Both the position numbers and the translations under genes were made by a program. From positions 22,844,609 through 22,908,608 of the forward strand of contig CM041084.1 in the NCBI GenBank assembly GCA_023079485.1: 64,000 nt of DNA, read 5' to 3'. The stretch is from Archilochus colubris. Its lineage: Eukaryota > Chordata > Aves > Apodiformes > Trochilidae. This document shows positions 50,001 to 61,571 of this stretch, piece after piece. Below the pieces are notes generated by a model. The model did not search any database. It saw only the letters and a program-made list of their open reading frames with translations, and had not been told where the DNA came from. How positions within the stretch are numbered: the first letter of the stretch is position 1; each line of letters opens with the position of its first letter.

Positions 50001-51055
50001 ATAGAAAATGGCAGACTAACAAGAAACCCAGATGGAAACTGTACTAAGTCCCTAATTGCATATCTGAGTTTTGATTTTCAGATAACTTTTGTGTTTAGGG
50101 TGAAAACATTTGGCTTTCCCTTTTTACCCAGACCAGTATTTTCCAGTCAGCCCTATTGCCATCTTGATACTCTGACTTCTGTTACAAATGCATCATCTAG
50201 ACCACATGATTTCTTTCTATTTATTTATTTATATGTTCTTTTTATTTCATTAATTATATAAGAAATGCTACTTCAATAAAAAACAAAGTTCAATAATTTT
50301 AATAGGCTTACAATTCTTTTTCTTCTCCTTTTACAAACTTGGCCACCTGTGACAAAAAGCAAGTGTAAGCAGCTATTCAAAATATAGTATGTTTTAGCAC
50401 TCAGATTAGGTTATATGCAACTCTTTTAATTAATTACCTAATACAGAAAAAACATTTTCTAATGGGCTGTGGTTTGGTAGAACTAATCTTAGTTCTGGTG
50501 AAGCCCAAGAATAACAGGGACAACAACCTAGTGTAGTATTCACCAAGGCAGGTGACCCTCTGGATCAAGCAATACAAGTGAATTCTTTATTAGAAGGAAG
50601 AGACAAGAAAACATAATCGACATGCAGGAATGTATCAGGAGAAGGAACAAGACAGCTGGAATTGTAGACAATGCAATAGAGGGGGTAAAAAAGTAATCAA
50701 GAAGGAAAAGTAGGATGAGGAGACAGGCAGAGATTTATCAAATGGGACATCTATGACGTTTATGTGATTCTCATGTTTCAGTTGCTAGAAAACTGCCTGC
50801 AGCAAAGATTCCCCAAGAGTCTGCAAAGTCAAGCAGCTGGTATGGAAACCAAGATACATAAAGTATAATTTCAGAACACCACTGGGTCAGAGCAAAGGCT
50901 CTGTCAGCGCTGTAACCTGCATCTGACAGTATTAATACCAATTCCTTAGAGAAAAAGCAGAAAAGGTACAAAGTGACCTCTGCCTACTCTGTACTTCCTG
51001 CAGACAGCTGCTTGGAAGGCAGATCTTCCTGAGATAGATTATATCTATAAGTAAT
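44080..51055. other. AT-rich non-coding stretch, no gene seen
   Basis: No supported gene in about 7 kb. A minus-strand ORF of 122 codons (45948-45580) and other shorter ones have no recognisable domain. No CR1 copy was recognised; a CCCTTCCAA-like word near 46485 is not enough for one. Confidence 0.55.
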
Positions 51056-51085
51056 ATACAGATCCAGTCATTACTGGATCTATAT
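51056..51085. repeat. Near-perfect hairpin, 9-bp core stem
   Basis: AGATCCAGT (51060-51068) and ACTGGATCT (51073-51081) are exact reverse complements around CATT. After one mismatched pair, three more AT pairs extend the stem. It lies in AT-rich DNA with no associated gene. Confidence 0.8.
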
Positions 51086-54000
51086 CTGACAGCCTCGTTA
51101 AATATACTGTATTTGGCTGTCCATACAATTTCATATTTTCATTTTGAAATGCAGAAGAATATATACTGATTTAAATTTTATAACCTTATGTCTGAAAATG
51201 TCAGGGGTAGCAACCTCTATGCCTCATGATTATCAGCTTTTTAGTCTGTCCTACCATAAGGAGCAGCTTTTGCACAAATCACAACTGAGATGGAGATTTC
51301 CAGAGCACTTCCACCATAAGAAGGATCCAGTTCAGTACCTTTCCTCTGTCTAATGACACAGGACTTCAAGTCTGGCCATGTTATGTTCTCCTCCTCTGAA
51401 TTTATGTCTGGTTTACTTCTCCACCTAAGTGAGCTCAAAATCTTCTGAAGCGTATTCACTCTAGCCAAATCCTCCTTCTGCCTCTATGTGACAGGTAAAA
51501 TGGCCAAGTGACTGGAAGATTTTTATGAGCTATGAAGGGGCAAGTCTTGCTTCAAGGAAGGAAATCAACATTACTTTTATCTCTTTAACAAGACTTCCCT
51601 GGAATAGAAATAACCAAAGTGAATCCTGAATGGGAGCATGCAGAGAAATAAAAATCTCTTATGGTTATACTTCTCCTGGGGGAACTGTCAGTTTGGCTGG
51701 TGGATCTGTATATATACACTACAGTACACTAAGATATACCTGGAATGAGAACATCCCAAACCCTTCACTCTTCATCACCACCCCTCCAAAAAAGGAGCTT
51801 GGAAAGATACGGCACCTAGATGAACTCAGCCTCCCTCCACTGTCACCAGCAAAACATGAGTTGGGCTCAGCACAAATCTAAAAAGTGTCAGCTTCAAGTC
51901 CCCACCACTTGTCTGGGCGAAAAGCAAAGCCAAGAGTCATGTAAAACTGAACCACAAGGACCAAGCTGATCACTGTTTCCTCTACAACTGCTCTGCTGCA
52001 GGACACCTTCTCATTTTGGTCATTCATAGTCAATGATCAAACGTCCAGCAAAAATATAAATAAATATAAAAATAATATAATCATTCTAAACCCATACTGT
52101 TTCTCCAAATTAGGTATTTTCCATTCTTTCAGACATTGCTTTTAACATGCCAGCAAGCCTGATTATCTGCAAGCAAGCTTCATCATCTCTTTCAATCAGT
52201 GCATTTAGAACATCATCACTCACCTCAGATTGCCTACTGAAATTTCTAGATAGGCTGATTTCCAATAACATCAAAAAGGTTGTCTAAGCAGCATGTTCCT
52301 CACTTTTTTACCATTCCAGTGAAAAAACTGTCTTTTTTTTTTTCCTTCCTGCACTAATCTTGAGGCTGTTAGACCACTGAATGCTACACCAACCGGCGTG
52401 ACTTCCAGCACCTCACAGGGAGTCATTTATGGCTGAGTGATTGTTTGGAAGCAATGAGTGCTATAAGTGAGTGGTTCCCAGGCCCCCTGCAAAGGCAGCC
52501 CACAGGCCCTAATGCAATGCTGCTGCAGGCACACACGTGCAGCATGCCCAGCCAAGCCCACCTGAATCAACAGAGGGGAGTTAGTGGCACATACCCATAT
52601 CAACTCTTGTGAGACACACAATTGTCAGTCTTCTGCCAAGGAGCATTTCACCTCACCATGACTCAGTCCTGGCTGATGTCATTGGGAAGACAATTCTGTC
52701 TGAGCAGAGGTGAGCCAACGAATAGAAGTGGTGTGCTGGTCCCTATCACTGTGCTGCTGAGACCTACAGCCTCTCCTGATCCCCAGTCAAGCCACTTAGC
52801 ATCCATCTACAGACTGTGTATTGGACACCTTTTGCCTTAACTACAGTGTCTCCACTCTTACCAGCATGAGAATTGGGCCTTATCGAAAGAAAAAAAGATC
52901 ACATTTTTGTGGAACTAGCATTTTGAGCACAGATAAATTCCCTCACTTTACTCAGATCCATCACATTTCACCAAGCAAAAGACCTGAAAATCTGCCTTAT
53001 TGTCAAAATGTCCCACATATCCAGAGTCATCAACAGCCACCAAAGCACAAAGGTCTTACACCTGGATACTGAGCATCTGCAAGCCCCATAGAAGACAAAT
53101 GGCATTTCTCATTTCTCCTTAGAAGTTTGATTTTACCATGTATCTGCACATAATTAAACACTCTCAATTTCAAATACCACAGCATAGTAACTGTTTGCCC
53201 ATTTATAGCAACCACCCTCAGATTTGGATAGCATTCTGAAAAATGGTAAGCTAAACAGTTTCAGCTATCTTTACAAATACAGTGAGAGGAAAAATGAAAT
53301 GACATTTACAAGCAAGGGAGAATTTCCTTTTTAGTAATTCCAGGAAAGGCTATTCTTATGGCAGAGATTATAATAGGAATAGGAAATGGTATAGACTTAA
53401 CCCATTTTCATTACAGTCTTAAGACTGCAATTTTGTGGTTGTAATCTAATGTCATGCCTTTGCTATTAGTAGATTTTCTCCAGAGTCCAGACAGAAGTAG
53501 ATTTGTTCAGAAAGACCTCAGGAATATCCTGTTTTTCTGGCACCAATTTAAAATTTAATTCTTGTTAGATCAGTGCCTATATTTTGTTTGTGGTTGGTTT
53601 GGGGTTTTTTTCTAGAATTAAATACACTTTGCCTTCAAAAGAAATGCTGTCACCTTTGTTTAAAATGACACAGAGTGCCCTTTAGATCCTATGGCCAGAA
53701 CCAACATTCTGTCATACTTATCTCAAAGTTTACTTTGTGATATGTTGATCATCTATCTACAAATCTGATATTCAAATTTAAGGTCCTGAGGCACCTTTAT
53801 ATCCACCCTATTTTTCACATCCAAAGACAGCAGCAAGGATCCCTGTGATTTTAGTGGGAACAAGACATCAGAACATTAGCATTCGGGCACAGGGAACTGC
53901 TTTTCCTCTGTAGTCTGAATGTTGCCAAACACAATAATCATGCCTTTTAAACACTAAACACTAATAGCAATGAAGAAATCCCATACAAAGGCTGTGGCTT

Positions 54001-54452
54001 TTATTTGGCATATTGAATAAAACAATATCTTTATACAGATTAAGACTGCCTTCAAGACAACTCAAAATGAGGAGGCAGCTCCATGTCAGAGGGAACATTG
54101 GAAGATTACCCTGATTTAGGAAAAAAAGCATAGTGACTCCAAGACAGCCACTGTGTGCAGAGGAGAACTCATTTCTCTCATGCATCACAAAATGCCAGCC
54201 ACTCTCCCCTCCATACGCAGCCCACTGTGACATGGAACAGAAGGGGTGTTCCCATTCTCTTCCCCCACACTTTGTCCCCAAAGGGGCAATGGAAAAGGAG
54301 TGAGTTTGGAATAAGCCTGCACCTCAGACATATGCAGCCCAGTCTTCCTCAGACTCCCAAGCAGATTTTTAAATAAGAAGCAAGAGTAGTGTATTTGTTG
54401 GTATTTTGCCCCTTGCTGATGTATTTATGAGTAGGATTTTTTTGCTGTTGGC

Positions 54453-54471
54453 TTTTTTTTTTGGGGGGGGG
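54453..54471. repeat. T10-G9 homopolymer junction
   Basis: Ten T are followed directly by nine G, then GTGTTTGTTGGG. It is low complexity, and the exact run lengths should be regarded as uncertain in any assembly. Confidence 0.9.
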
Positions 54472-57110
54472 TGTTTGTTGGGTTTATGTTTTGTTTTTTT
54501 TTAAGCCAGTAGCAGATGGCTCACCAGTCTGATTTCATCTGGCAATCCCTCTGCTCCTGTATTGCCTTCATGGACCACTCCATAGCCACAGCATGGGGCA
54601 GTTTCAGAGCTTTCTGATGCATAATTGTCACAGCTATTCAGAATCATGAAGTGAGATATTGACAACAGTAAGTTATTTTGAGTTCTGGGCTTATTTCTAT
54701 CCAAGGTTTTCTTCTACATTCAATTTCTTCCTAAGCTGTGAACCATTCAAACTGCACTTTTCACATAGCTGAAAGCAGATTTGTTTAATATGATTTCTTT
54801 GTGAAAATCTGAGAAGATTAAGGAACAGTGATGTACTGAACACATGCCCTGTCTCAACATGACATTCTCTAACATTATACAGGGGTCTGCAGATCCTTCC
54901 AGTCATTGTATTTTCCCCACTAGTGGTAACTAAATAATGAAAAATCTATCATCAGGGAAGAATCTCATTTTTTTCATATTATAGTTTGAATCTCATGTGC
55001 AGGTCAACAAATCTGCAGCTGTGTATCGATTTCATTCTGTAACTAGGCAGGAAAGGCCACTTTTCAAGGGAGCATTTGCAGATTGTTTTTCCTTTGTGTT
55101 ACGGGGGCTTTTTGTGATGGTCCCTTAGAAAAAAAAGTAAGATTGGCCAGATGACTTCTATGCTCAGTGAAGCAAAATGACAGCTAAATATGTTTACAGG
55201 CACATCAGTTAACTGTTCTTTCTCTTTGTATCCCAGAGTGTTACTAACCAAGGAAACATTTTCCAAAATCAGTGGGGAGAAAATATCAGTCCAGTATTGA
55301 TTGAATGTGGTTTCTCATCTGTCTCATGACCTTTTCCATCACATATAATTAGAAATGGAAAGGTCTTAGTTGTGTGCTTGCAGCACTCTCCAGAATACAA
55401 AGTTTGGTTCAGTGCCGTGATAAAATGAAGATGCATGGTCCATAGATTCTAGGGTATGGCAGTTCCAGTATTTGGCCCTCAAAATAGGAAATACAGACCA
55501 TGCCAGCACTTTCAAGCTGATGTAACATAGTATCAAGAGTTCTCTGAACTGTTTTGGTGTAATATCTTGGATTAGATTGCATATTGTAGATGATGCATAC
55601 GGTCTTCAACCACATACAGCACAGGAGTTCATCAAACCTGTCAAATGTGTGATACAATCTTTGTTGCTTGCTGCTGCAGGGTTGTTTCTGTGTCAACCAG
55701 TCAACATGATTTGCTAACCAGTGTTTAAGGAGATGATTACTATGCCTGTTTCTAAAAACATTTAAATTATTCCCTTGTGGTGAGTCAAGCTGCTGTTTCT
55801 GAAATTCCAAAGCTTTGGGCAGCCATACTGACTGTAGGCTCTGTACAAGCTTAGTGAAATGGCATTTCTGATTTTGACACCTACACTTCCTTGCCTTTAG
55901 CAGGATTTAGAAGGTTTGCATGAATGCCTTTATGAACCGACCCTAACTCTGTATAAACACAAGAAATTACACTACAGAAACAGATGCCTTTACCCATATG
56001 AAAAGAAGAGATGTTGGATATGAGATCACCATAGAAGGTTAAATATATTTCACTTTCAGATGCAGCTCTATTTTCACTTTGATGTCAAAATATTCTAGTA
56101 GAGCACCAGAAAAGTTGCTACTGAAAATCAGAGCTTTGGGATGGATATTTCCTTCTGTATTAGGTAGGTCTGTAGCCCAGCAGAATGTGGGTTTTTACTC
56201 AATATTTGTAGCTCCTGTGAAAAATTGCTTAATGTCCTGATTAAGGAGAGTTAAAATAGATCTTCAGTACCAAGGATGCTGTATTAGTACACACGATAAG
56301 CAGCTGTCACCCTCTTATGGCTAGTAGCTGGTGTCTGTGTGGTTTCCAGTGGGTAGCTGCCCATACTCCCTAGGAAATGACTAAAATTACCATAAGCCCA
56401 GATGAGAATCCATTGCAGAATCCACACAGTAGGTGGCTAAAGAGACTGATCCCATCTTTGAGACTCTTACCCCCTTTAGAAATCTTTTCCCATGAGCTCT
56501 ATGAGGCCATGGACTATAACAGCATGACATCTGACTGATCATACTGTGCTTTTCAAAAATGGTACAAACACATTTTTTTAAAACAGCTGACATGCTTTTC
56601 TGGTTTCAGATACCTGCTCAAACCACTCAGGACTCTGATGGGCTGGTTAAGTATCTTGCAACTTTCTCTGATCTTGCTTAAGAACCAAAATAGTATGTTG
56701 TTTGTGAAATGTAATTCTCTTCCACTCATTCACAGACAGTTTCAACTCCTGGCTTTTTTTTTTTTTCTGGCTTTTAAGCAGGCCCTGTGTCTTTTTCTGA
56801 GAGAACAGCTTTATTCAGTCACCATAAATAAGAGGTCTGTCCATTTAGCAGTATTCAATTGCCCCGAGCTGTGAATCAACGCAGCATAATTTCTTTTGGC
56901 ATCATTATAAATTATTTTAAACATAGATGTGAACTGAAAAAACAAAATAAATTCACAGCAGAGTACATACTCTAGATGAAGTTCTTAAAATTGTTTTGAG
57001 CAAAAATATATCTGCATATTAAAACAATATGAGTATCAGTCTGTCGACAAAGCTGGAGTACACAGAGAGAACATGATTCTGGTGTGGATGAAACAAGCAT
57101 TTTTACATCC

Positions 57111-57236
57111 ATAAAAAAAAACAAAAAACAAACCACCTCCAAACAATAACAAAAATGAAAAACACGAGTTATTGTTCATAAAGCCCCAGTCTTCCTATAA
57201 AGAAAAGAAGAAAAAAAAAAAAACAAAAAAAAAAAC
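57111..57236. repeat. A-rich low-complexity tract
   Basis: Two A-rich clusters with scattered C (about 57111-57175 and 57197-57236) include runs of 13 and 11 A. It may be decayed poly(A) or simple expansion. No retroposed gene was recognised directly upstream or downstream. Confidence 0.8.
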
Positions 57237-57970
57237 CACTAAGATGGTTTCCCTGCAAAAGACGTGATACAATGCCACCTTCTGGTTGAAATGTGAAGAA
57301 AAATATACCTGCTTTGTATTGAATATTTTTATCTACTCTCATGTGCTAAACTGGATCATTTTAGGTACGATTTCACAAAAACCATACAGTCAGCTACTTG
57401 GACCAGCTTCTTTGGGACATGATTGTATCTCCACCACTGAACTTTCCTCCAGCCTAGACTGAAAGGCATAGTCTTGATACTCAACAGTTAAAGTTCAGAG
57501 CAAGTTTGCATTTTAGATACAAGAATCTCTCTATTTCACCGACCAGCAATAGGGTTTGACCTCCAATTTTAACACACTCGCTTTTCATAGGCTATCTGAT
57601 ATTTTTATAACGTTTTCTTGTTCAGAGATTTAATAACTTTGGCACCAAAAATGTTTTAAAATTAGGCCTTTGTGAATTTTCTCTTGAGAGCCTCATGTGT
57701 TATTGGAGTCATATAGCTACAAACTCCTAACTCTGCAACATGCAGAGACATTTTCATAACCGCTTGGAGATAAGAAAGATTTAAGTATTTTCCAGTTTAA
57801 TCAAAATAAGAATAATTTGCCACTAGGAAAGCAGGCAGTTCTTTTAAGATACATTCAATACCTCATATTTCCAGTCCTTTTAAACTTCCAGGCACTTTAA
57901 AATTAGTGACAGGACCAACATAAAGATAGTGCTAATATTTATTAAAGTTAATAGTTGGAAGAGATCCTGA

Positions 57971-57988
57971 ACACACACACACACACAC
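57971..57988. repeat. (AC)9 microsatellite
   Basis: Eighteen bases of alternating A and C are followed by CACCTGCCACC. It directly follows AGTTGGAAGAGATCCTGA (57953-57970), which faintly recalls a CR1 tail but is too short to call. Confidence 0.95.
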
Positions 57989-58163
57989 CACCTGCCACCC
58001 ATATCAATCCAGCAGCAGATTTTGGTCATTCCTTTCTGCTTTTGAAGAAACTCTTAAGATTAGCTTCCACATACTGAAGTTCTCCCTAAAACCTTCATAT
58101 ATTCCAGGATCATAAGGAAGGCACATATTTATAAGGAGGGCATATCAGTTTAGTGTCCTGTAA
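57989..58163. other. Short non-coding interval
   Basis: No gene or repeat was recognised. Any more 5' part of the CR1 terminus at 58164 would lie here, but I cannot see it. Confidence 0.4.
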
Positions 58164-58182
58164 ATTCTATGATTCTATGATT
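58164..58182 (+). mobile_element. CR1 LINE terminal tail
   Basis: The sequence ATTCTATGATTCTATGATT is the short repeat that ends bird CR1 elements. No convincing upstream CR1 body can be seen, so this is either a very short 5'-truncated insertion or the only readable remnant of an old one. Confidence 0.65.
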
Positions 58183-58388
58183 CCCCCAGGCTGCATTTGG
58201 GTTTGCAGAAATCTTTAAGGAGCTGAGCAAACACAGGAGCCCAAAGAATTGACCATGGTGGGCTGGATTGGTGTTGTCTCCCACTTCTCATTCACCAGGT
58301 CATTTGGGTCTCACTTGCCTTTTCCATGCTGTCTGTATTGAACAGGGGATGGTAAAAGTGGGAGAGGTGTGCAGGGATAGACAACTGT

Positions 58389-58409
58389 TACTACTCCAGT
58401 AGAGTAGTA
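58389..58409. repeat. Perfect 8-bp hairpin, 5-base loop
   Basis: TACTACTC (58389-58396) and GAGTAGTA (58402-58409) pair exactly around CAGTA. It is probably incidental. Confidence 0.7.
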
Positions 58410-59084
58410 CAGAGAAACTTCATGAATGCCCACAATTATTGCAATGTATTTCTATAGTTTTATGCTTACAAATACCAGAATTACTCCTGATGGGTAGTAA
58501 ATTCCTAAACAAGAATTTTAGCTCTTTATATGATCTGAGAATGAAGCTGCTCAACTGAGAGAATTATTGTGTATTGTAAAACTGCAGCCATGAGGGCACT
58601 GTGACAATTACTGGATATTTATTCAACTGATTTTCCTCGAGGAATTTTAATGAGGATTTCACACTCCATAACCACAAGCTTTAGATTCTGTCAGTAAAAA
58701 TGTTAAATGCTTCTGTTAAAGTAACGTGACACTGTTTTTATTGCAGTACTCCTTGCAAGGGAATATTTTAGTGAGATGAGAGCATGGCCACTTTTTTCAG
58801 ATGTCCTGAGAATGTTTGCAATTACTTTATGTTGCAGCTGAATCCCTTAGAATGCCACTGAACCCAGAGAAAAATGGCAATGCCAGCCCCATAGTGGGAC
58901 AGTTGAGGAAATTCCTTCAGCTTTCCTTGAGTAAGTTTCCTTCTGCTCAGCACGTGGCTGGCAACAACATTGGGTGATGAACAAAGAATGTTTATGGTAG
59001 GATTGAAGCTGCCAAATCCACCAATTTTATGCAGAAAGCTCCAAAGTTAAAATAATTTGTTTGCAATTATGGCCACCATATATT
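58410..59084. other. Non-coding stretch, no gene seen
   Basis: AT-rich unique-looking DNA between CR1 remnants. Nothing was recognised. Confidence 0.5.
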
Positions 59085-59150
59085 AATCACAGATTGGCAG
59101 GGGTTGGAAGGGACCTCTGAAGATCATCAAGTCCAGCCCTATTGTTACTA
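59085..59150 (-). mobile_element. CR1 LINE 3' end fragment
   Basis: AATCACAGATTGGCAGGGG is followed by TTGGAAGGGACCTCTGAAGA and TCATCAAGTCCAGCCCTA. This is the reverse complement of a CR1 3' end and is quite well preserved. The match stops abruptly after about 66 bp, so this is a severely 5'-truncated insertion, as is usual for CR1. Confidence 0.9.
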
Positions 59151-61520
59151 TTGCACAAAAATTAAGACTTAGGTTCCCAGTGCTTAAATTTAAACTCATT
59201 ACTATGGCAGTAGGATCCAAAAAAGAAGAGAGATCAATAAAGGCTTTGGAAACTCAGTTTATGTTCTGCACTCAGCCACTGATACACCGCACAATGCATA
59301 ATGTCCAAGGGCTTCATTTTTCTATGTTTCTCTTCCACTCATCTTACAGATTGTAAGTAATGTTCTCAGAAAAGCTTGTCTCTCACTATATGCCTCTACT
59401 ATGCTTTGTTTAATGAGGTGTCAAATTCACTGACACCTCTGAGTTTAACTGTACTAAACATAATAACATAATAATTGATAATTCACAGAAATCATCCTTG
59501 ACAAACTGAAAATCAGTGGTTTTTTTATTCCAGATAGCCATAATTTTCCTATGCTTCTGACATGGATTGCTCTGCAGTTGTTCACATAAATGTCCCAGAA
59601 CTTTCAGACAACATGGCAGTGTTTAAAATGCAAAATGTGAAAGTATATTTCAGGTAATCTGCTCTAAATCTTTCATTGCTGTGGTCATTTGAGTATTTCC
59701 ATATATATGGGATATATATGGTCTGCTTTTTCTGCTTGAATGTTTAAAACAAATAATCACCAAAAAAAGTAAGTAGAGCTGTGTGACCTCCTTGAACACA
59801 ACAATATACATCTGGTTTTAAGCAATTAGGTGCTTATACCAAACCACTGCAATTTATAGCTCTGTGAAGCAGAACTGAAATTTCAAGTTGGGGCTTAACA
59901 TTTCTTCTTGGAGTAATTCATCTAAATTTTCTGAGATTACACCAGAAATTAATATAGACCAGCCACAGAAAATTACTATCTGCCACTTTGGGTTTTAAAA
60001 TGTGTTCTGAAAGGAAAACACTTTTCATATAGCAGACTTTAATGTCTCTCTGTCATAGTAGCTGAAGTTTTGCTCATGCAGACATTTCATGTGGATGACT
60101 CTCCCTCATTCAGTCAGTCTCACTGATACCAGCTTGATAACTGGATAAAACAACTCTAGGAAATAAAAACCTGAAAGATTTTTTTCCACTCCAGTAGTAG
60201 GCCATATCTTTTAGAAAAGGATATCAAGAAAGCATCACAAATTAAAATAGGTGTGGGTGTTTGATTGAAGAGAAATCTCACTACTTAAAAAGAGAGAGAA
60301 AGAAAAATTAAATTATGAACTTCAGTGAGGGTGAAAAGGGAAATCACAACGACCAACAGTGAAAAAAGTATAACCAAGGATTTTTCAAAACAGATTACAA
60401 TTAAATAAGGCAATACACATCTTGGAGCAGTTACGAATGAGCCTAAAACTAAGAGTAAACTTTCTGGTGTAATCTGTAATGGTGATTCAGAAGCCTTACA
60501 TGAAACCAAGCTCTCCAAATCTCTCTCCTTTCCTTTGGGAGGCAGCTGTCATTCTGTTGGCACAGTAAAAAGGCAGTTAGTAATGGAAATGGGTTTAGGT
60601 GTTGGTGTTCTGGGCAAATACTACATGGAAAATAAATGTTGCTGCATTCCTATGCATGACACAGCAGAGGCCAAGACACAACCATCACCTCCATGCATGT
60701 AAAAGAACAGGCTGCAGGCTAAAGCACTGCCCTGCCCATGGAGAGGGCACAAAACACCCTCCTGGACTGGACATGATCCAAGTGATAGTGGGCTGGAAGC
60801 TGGATGGCAAGAGTGAAGCCATCCTATCCTGGTTTGAGTGGGAAGAGGGCGGCTGCCATGTATACAATGCCATTTGTGCTGGAGTGAAGGGATGGGGTTT
60901 GCCCTATTTTATGCGCTAGCCAAGGGGGTTTCTATAAGTGAAAACCACATCTAATTAGCAATAGCAACATACCAGAAGTAAATCAGCACAGTATCCATCC
61001 TATAGCAGTGACTGACATCTGCTGCTCCAGAGAAAAGTGGAAAAGGGGACTTGACTCTGCCAGAAGTGCCATACCCTGCACAGGAGAGAGAAAGTCCTTG
61101 CTAATAATGTCTGTGGGGACTGATGCATTCCTCAGGCTTACACTGCCTCACATACCTCCCAAGTGTCTAGCTAGGAGAAAAGGGATGACAGCTCTGGCTC
61201 ATGGGAATTCACTCTCTCATGGGCAAGCTGCTTTCTCCTGCAGCTCTCCCTCAAATCAACTTGCAAATAAGCATGTGGGGAGATCACTCCTCTGCATGGC
61301 CAAGCGAGATTAGAGACAGTGTTTCATTTGTCTGATGAAAACACCCACTGAAGTGAATGACTACAAAAAGTCAGTTATTCTTCTGTTAAAATAAACTGCT
61401 TTCTTATAAAAAAAGGAAATGACAAAACAAAATTTCCATTTAAAAAGTCATTAAACAAATTTTAGTTTAAAAGCATTTATCAGCACTGAAGGACCCAAAG
61501 AAAGAGAATCCATAATCAGT
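59151..61520. other. Non-coding stretch, no gene seen
   Basis: No supported gene. A 106-codon ORF (60599-60919, plus strand) and a 101-codon ORF (61008-61313, plus strand) have no recognised domain. There is a purine-rich patch near 60288-60310. Confidence 0.55.
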
Positions 61521-61571
61521 AAAAAAAAAATAAAAAAGGGGGGGGGGGGGAGGGGAGAAAGGGGGGGGGAG
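61521..61571 (+). repeat. Purine tract with A10, G13, G4 and G9 runs
   Basis: A10 (61521-61530), one T, A6, G13 (61538-61550), A, GGGG, AGAAA and G9 (61561-61569) make a nearly all-purine tract. Three close G runs, the longest able to split in two, give the four G blocks needed for an intramolecular G-quadruplex on the plus strand. Exact run lengths are prone to assembly error. Confidence 0.9.

Larger units (their letters stand above)
51086..57970. other. AT-rich non-coding stretch, no gene seen
   Basis: No supported gene. It includes the T10/G9 junction at 54453-54471 and A-rich low-complexity DNA at 57111-57236. The longest non-repeat ORF of the window (133 codons, minus strand, 55810-55409) has no domain I recognise, and its composition gives no support for coding. 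Confidence 0.55.

Noticed and set aside
55409..55810. 133-codon minus-strand ORF, the longest outside the microsatellite
   Set aside because: No domain is recognised, and no convincing splice sites or promoter were seen. With six frames of 64 kb of AT-rich DNA, a few open stretches of this size are expected by chance.
57953..57970. Possible CR1 tail (AGTTGGAAGAGATCCTGA)
   Set aside because: The resemblance covers fewer than 20 bases and lacks the terminal repeat and the following CR1 blocks.
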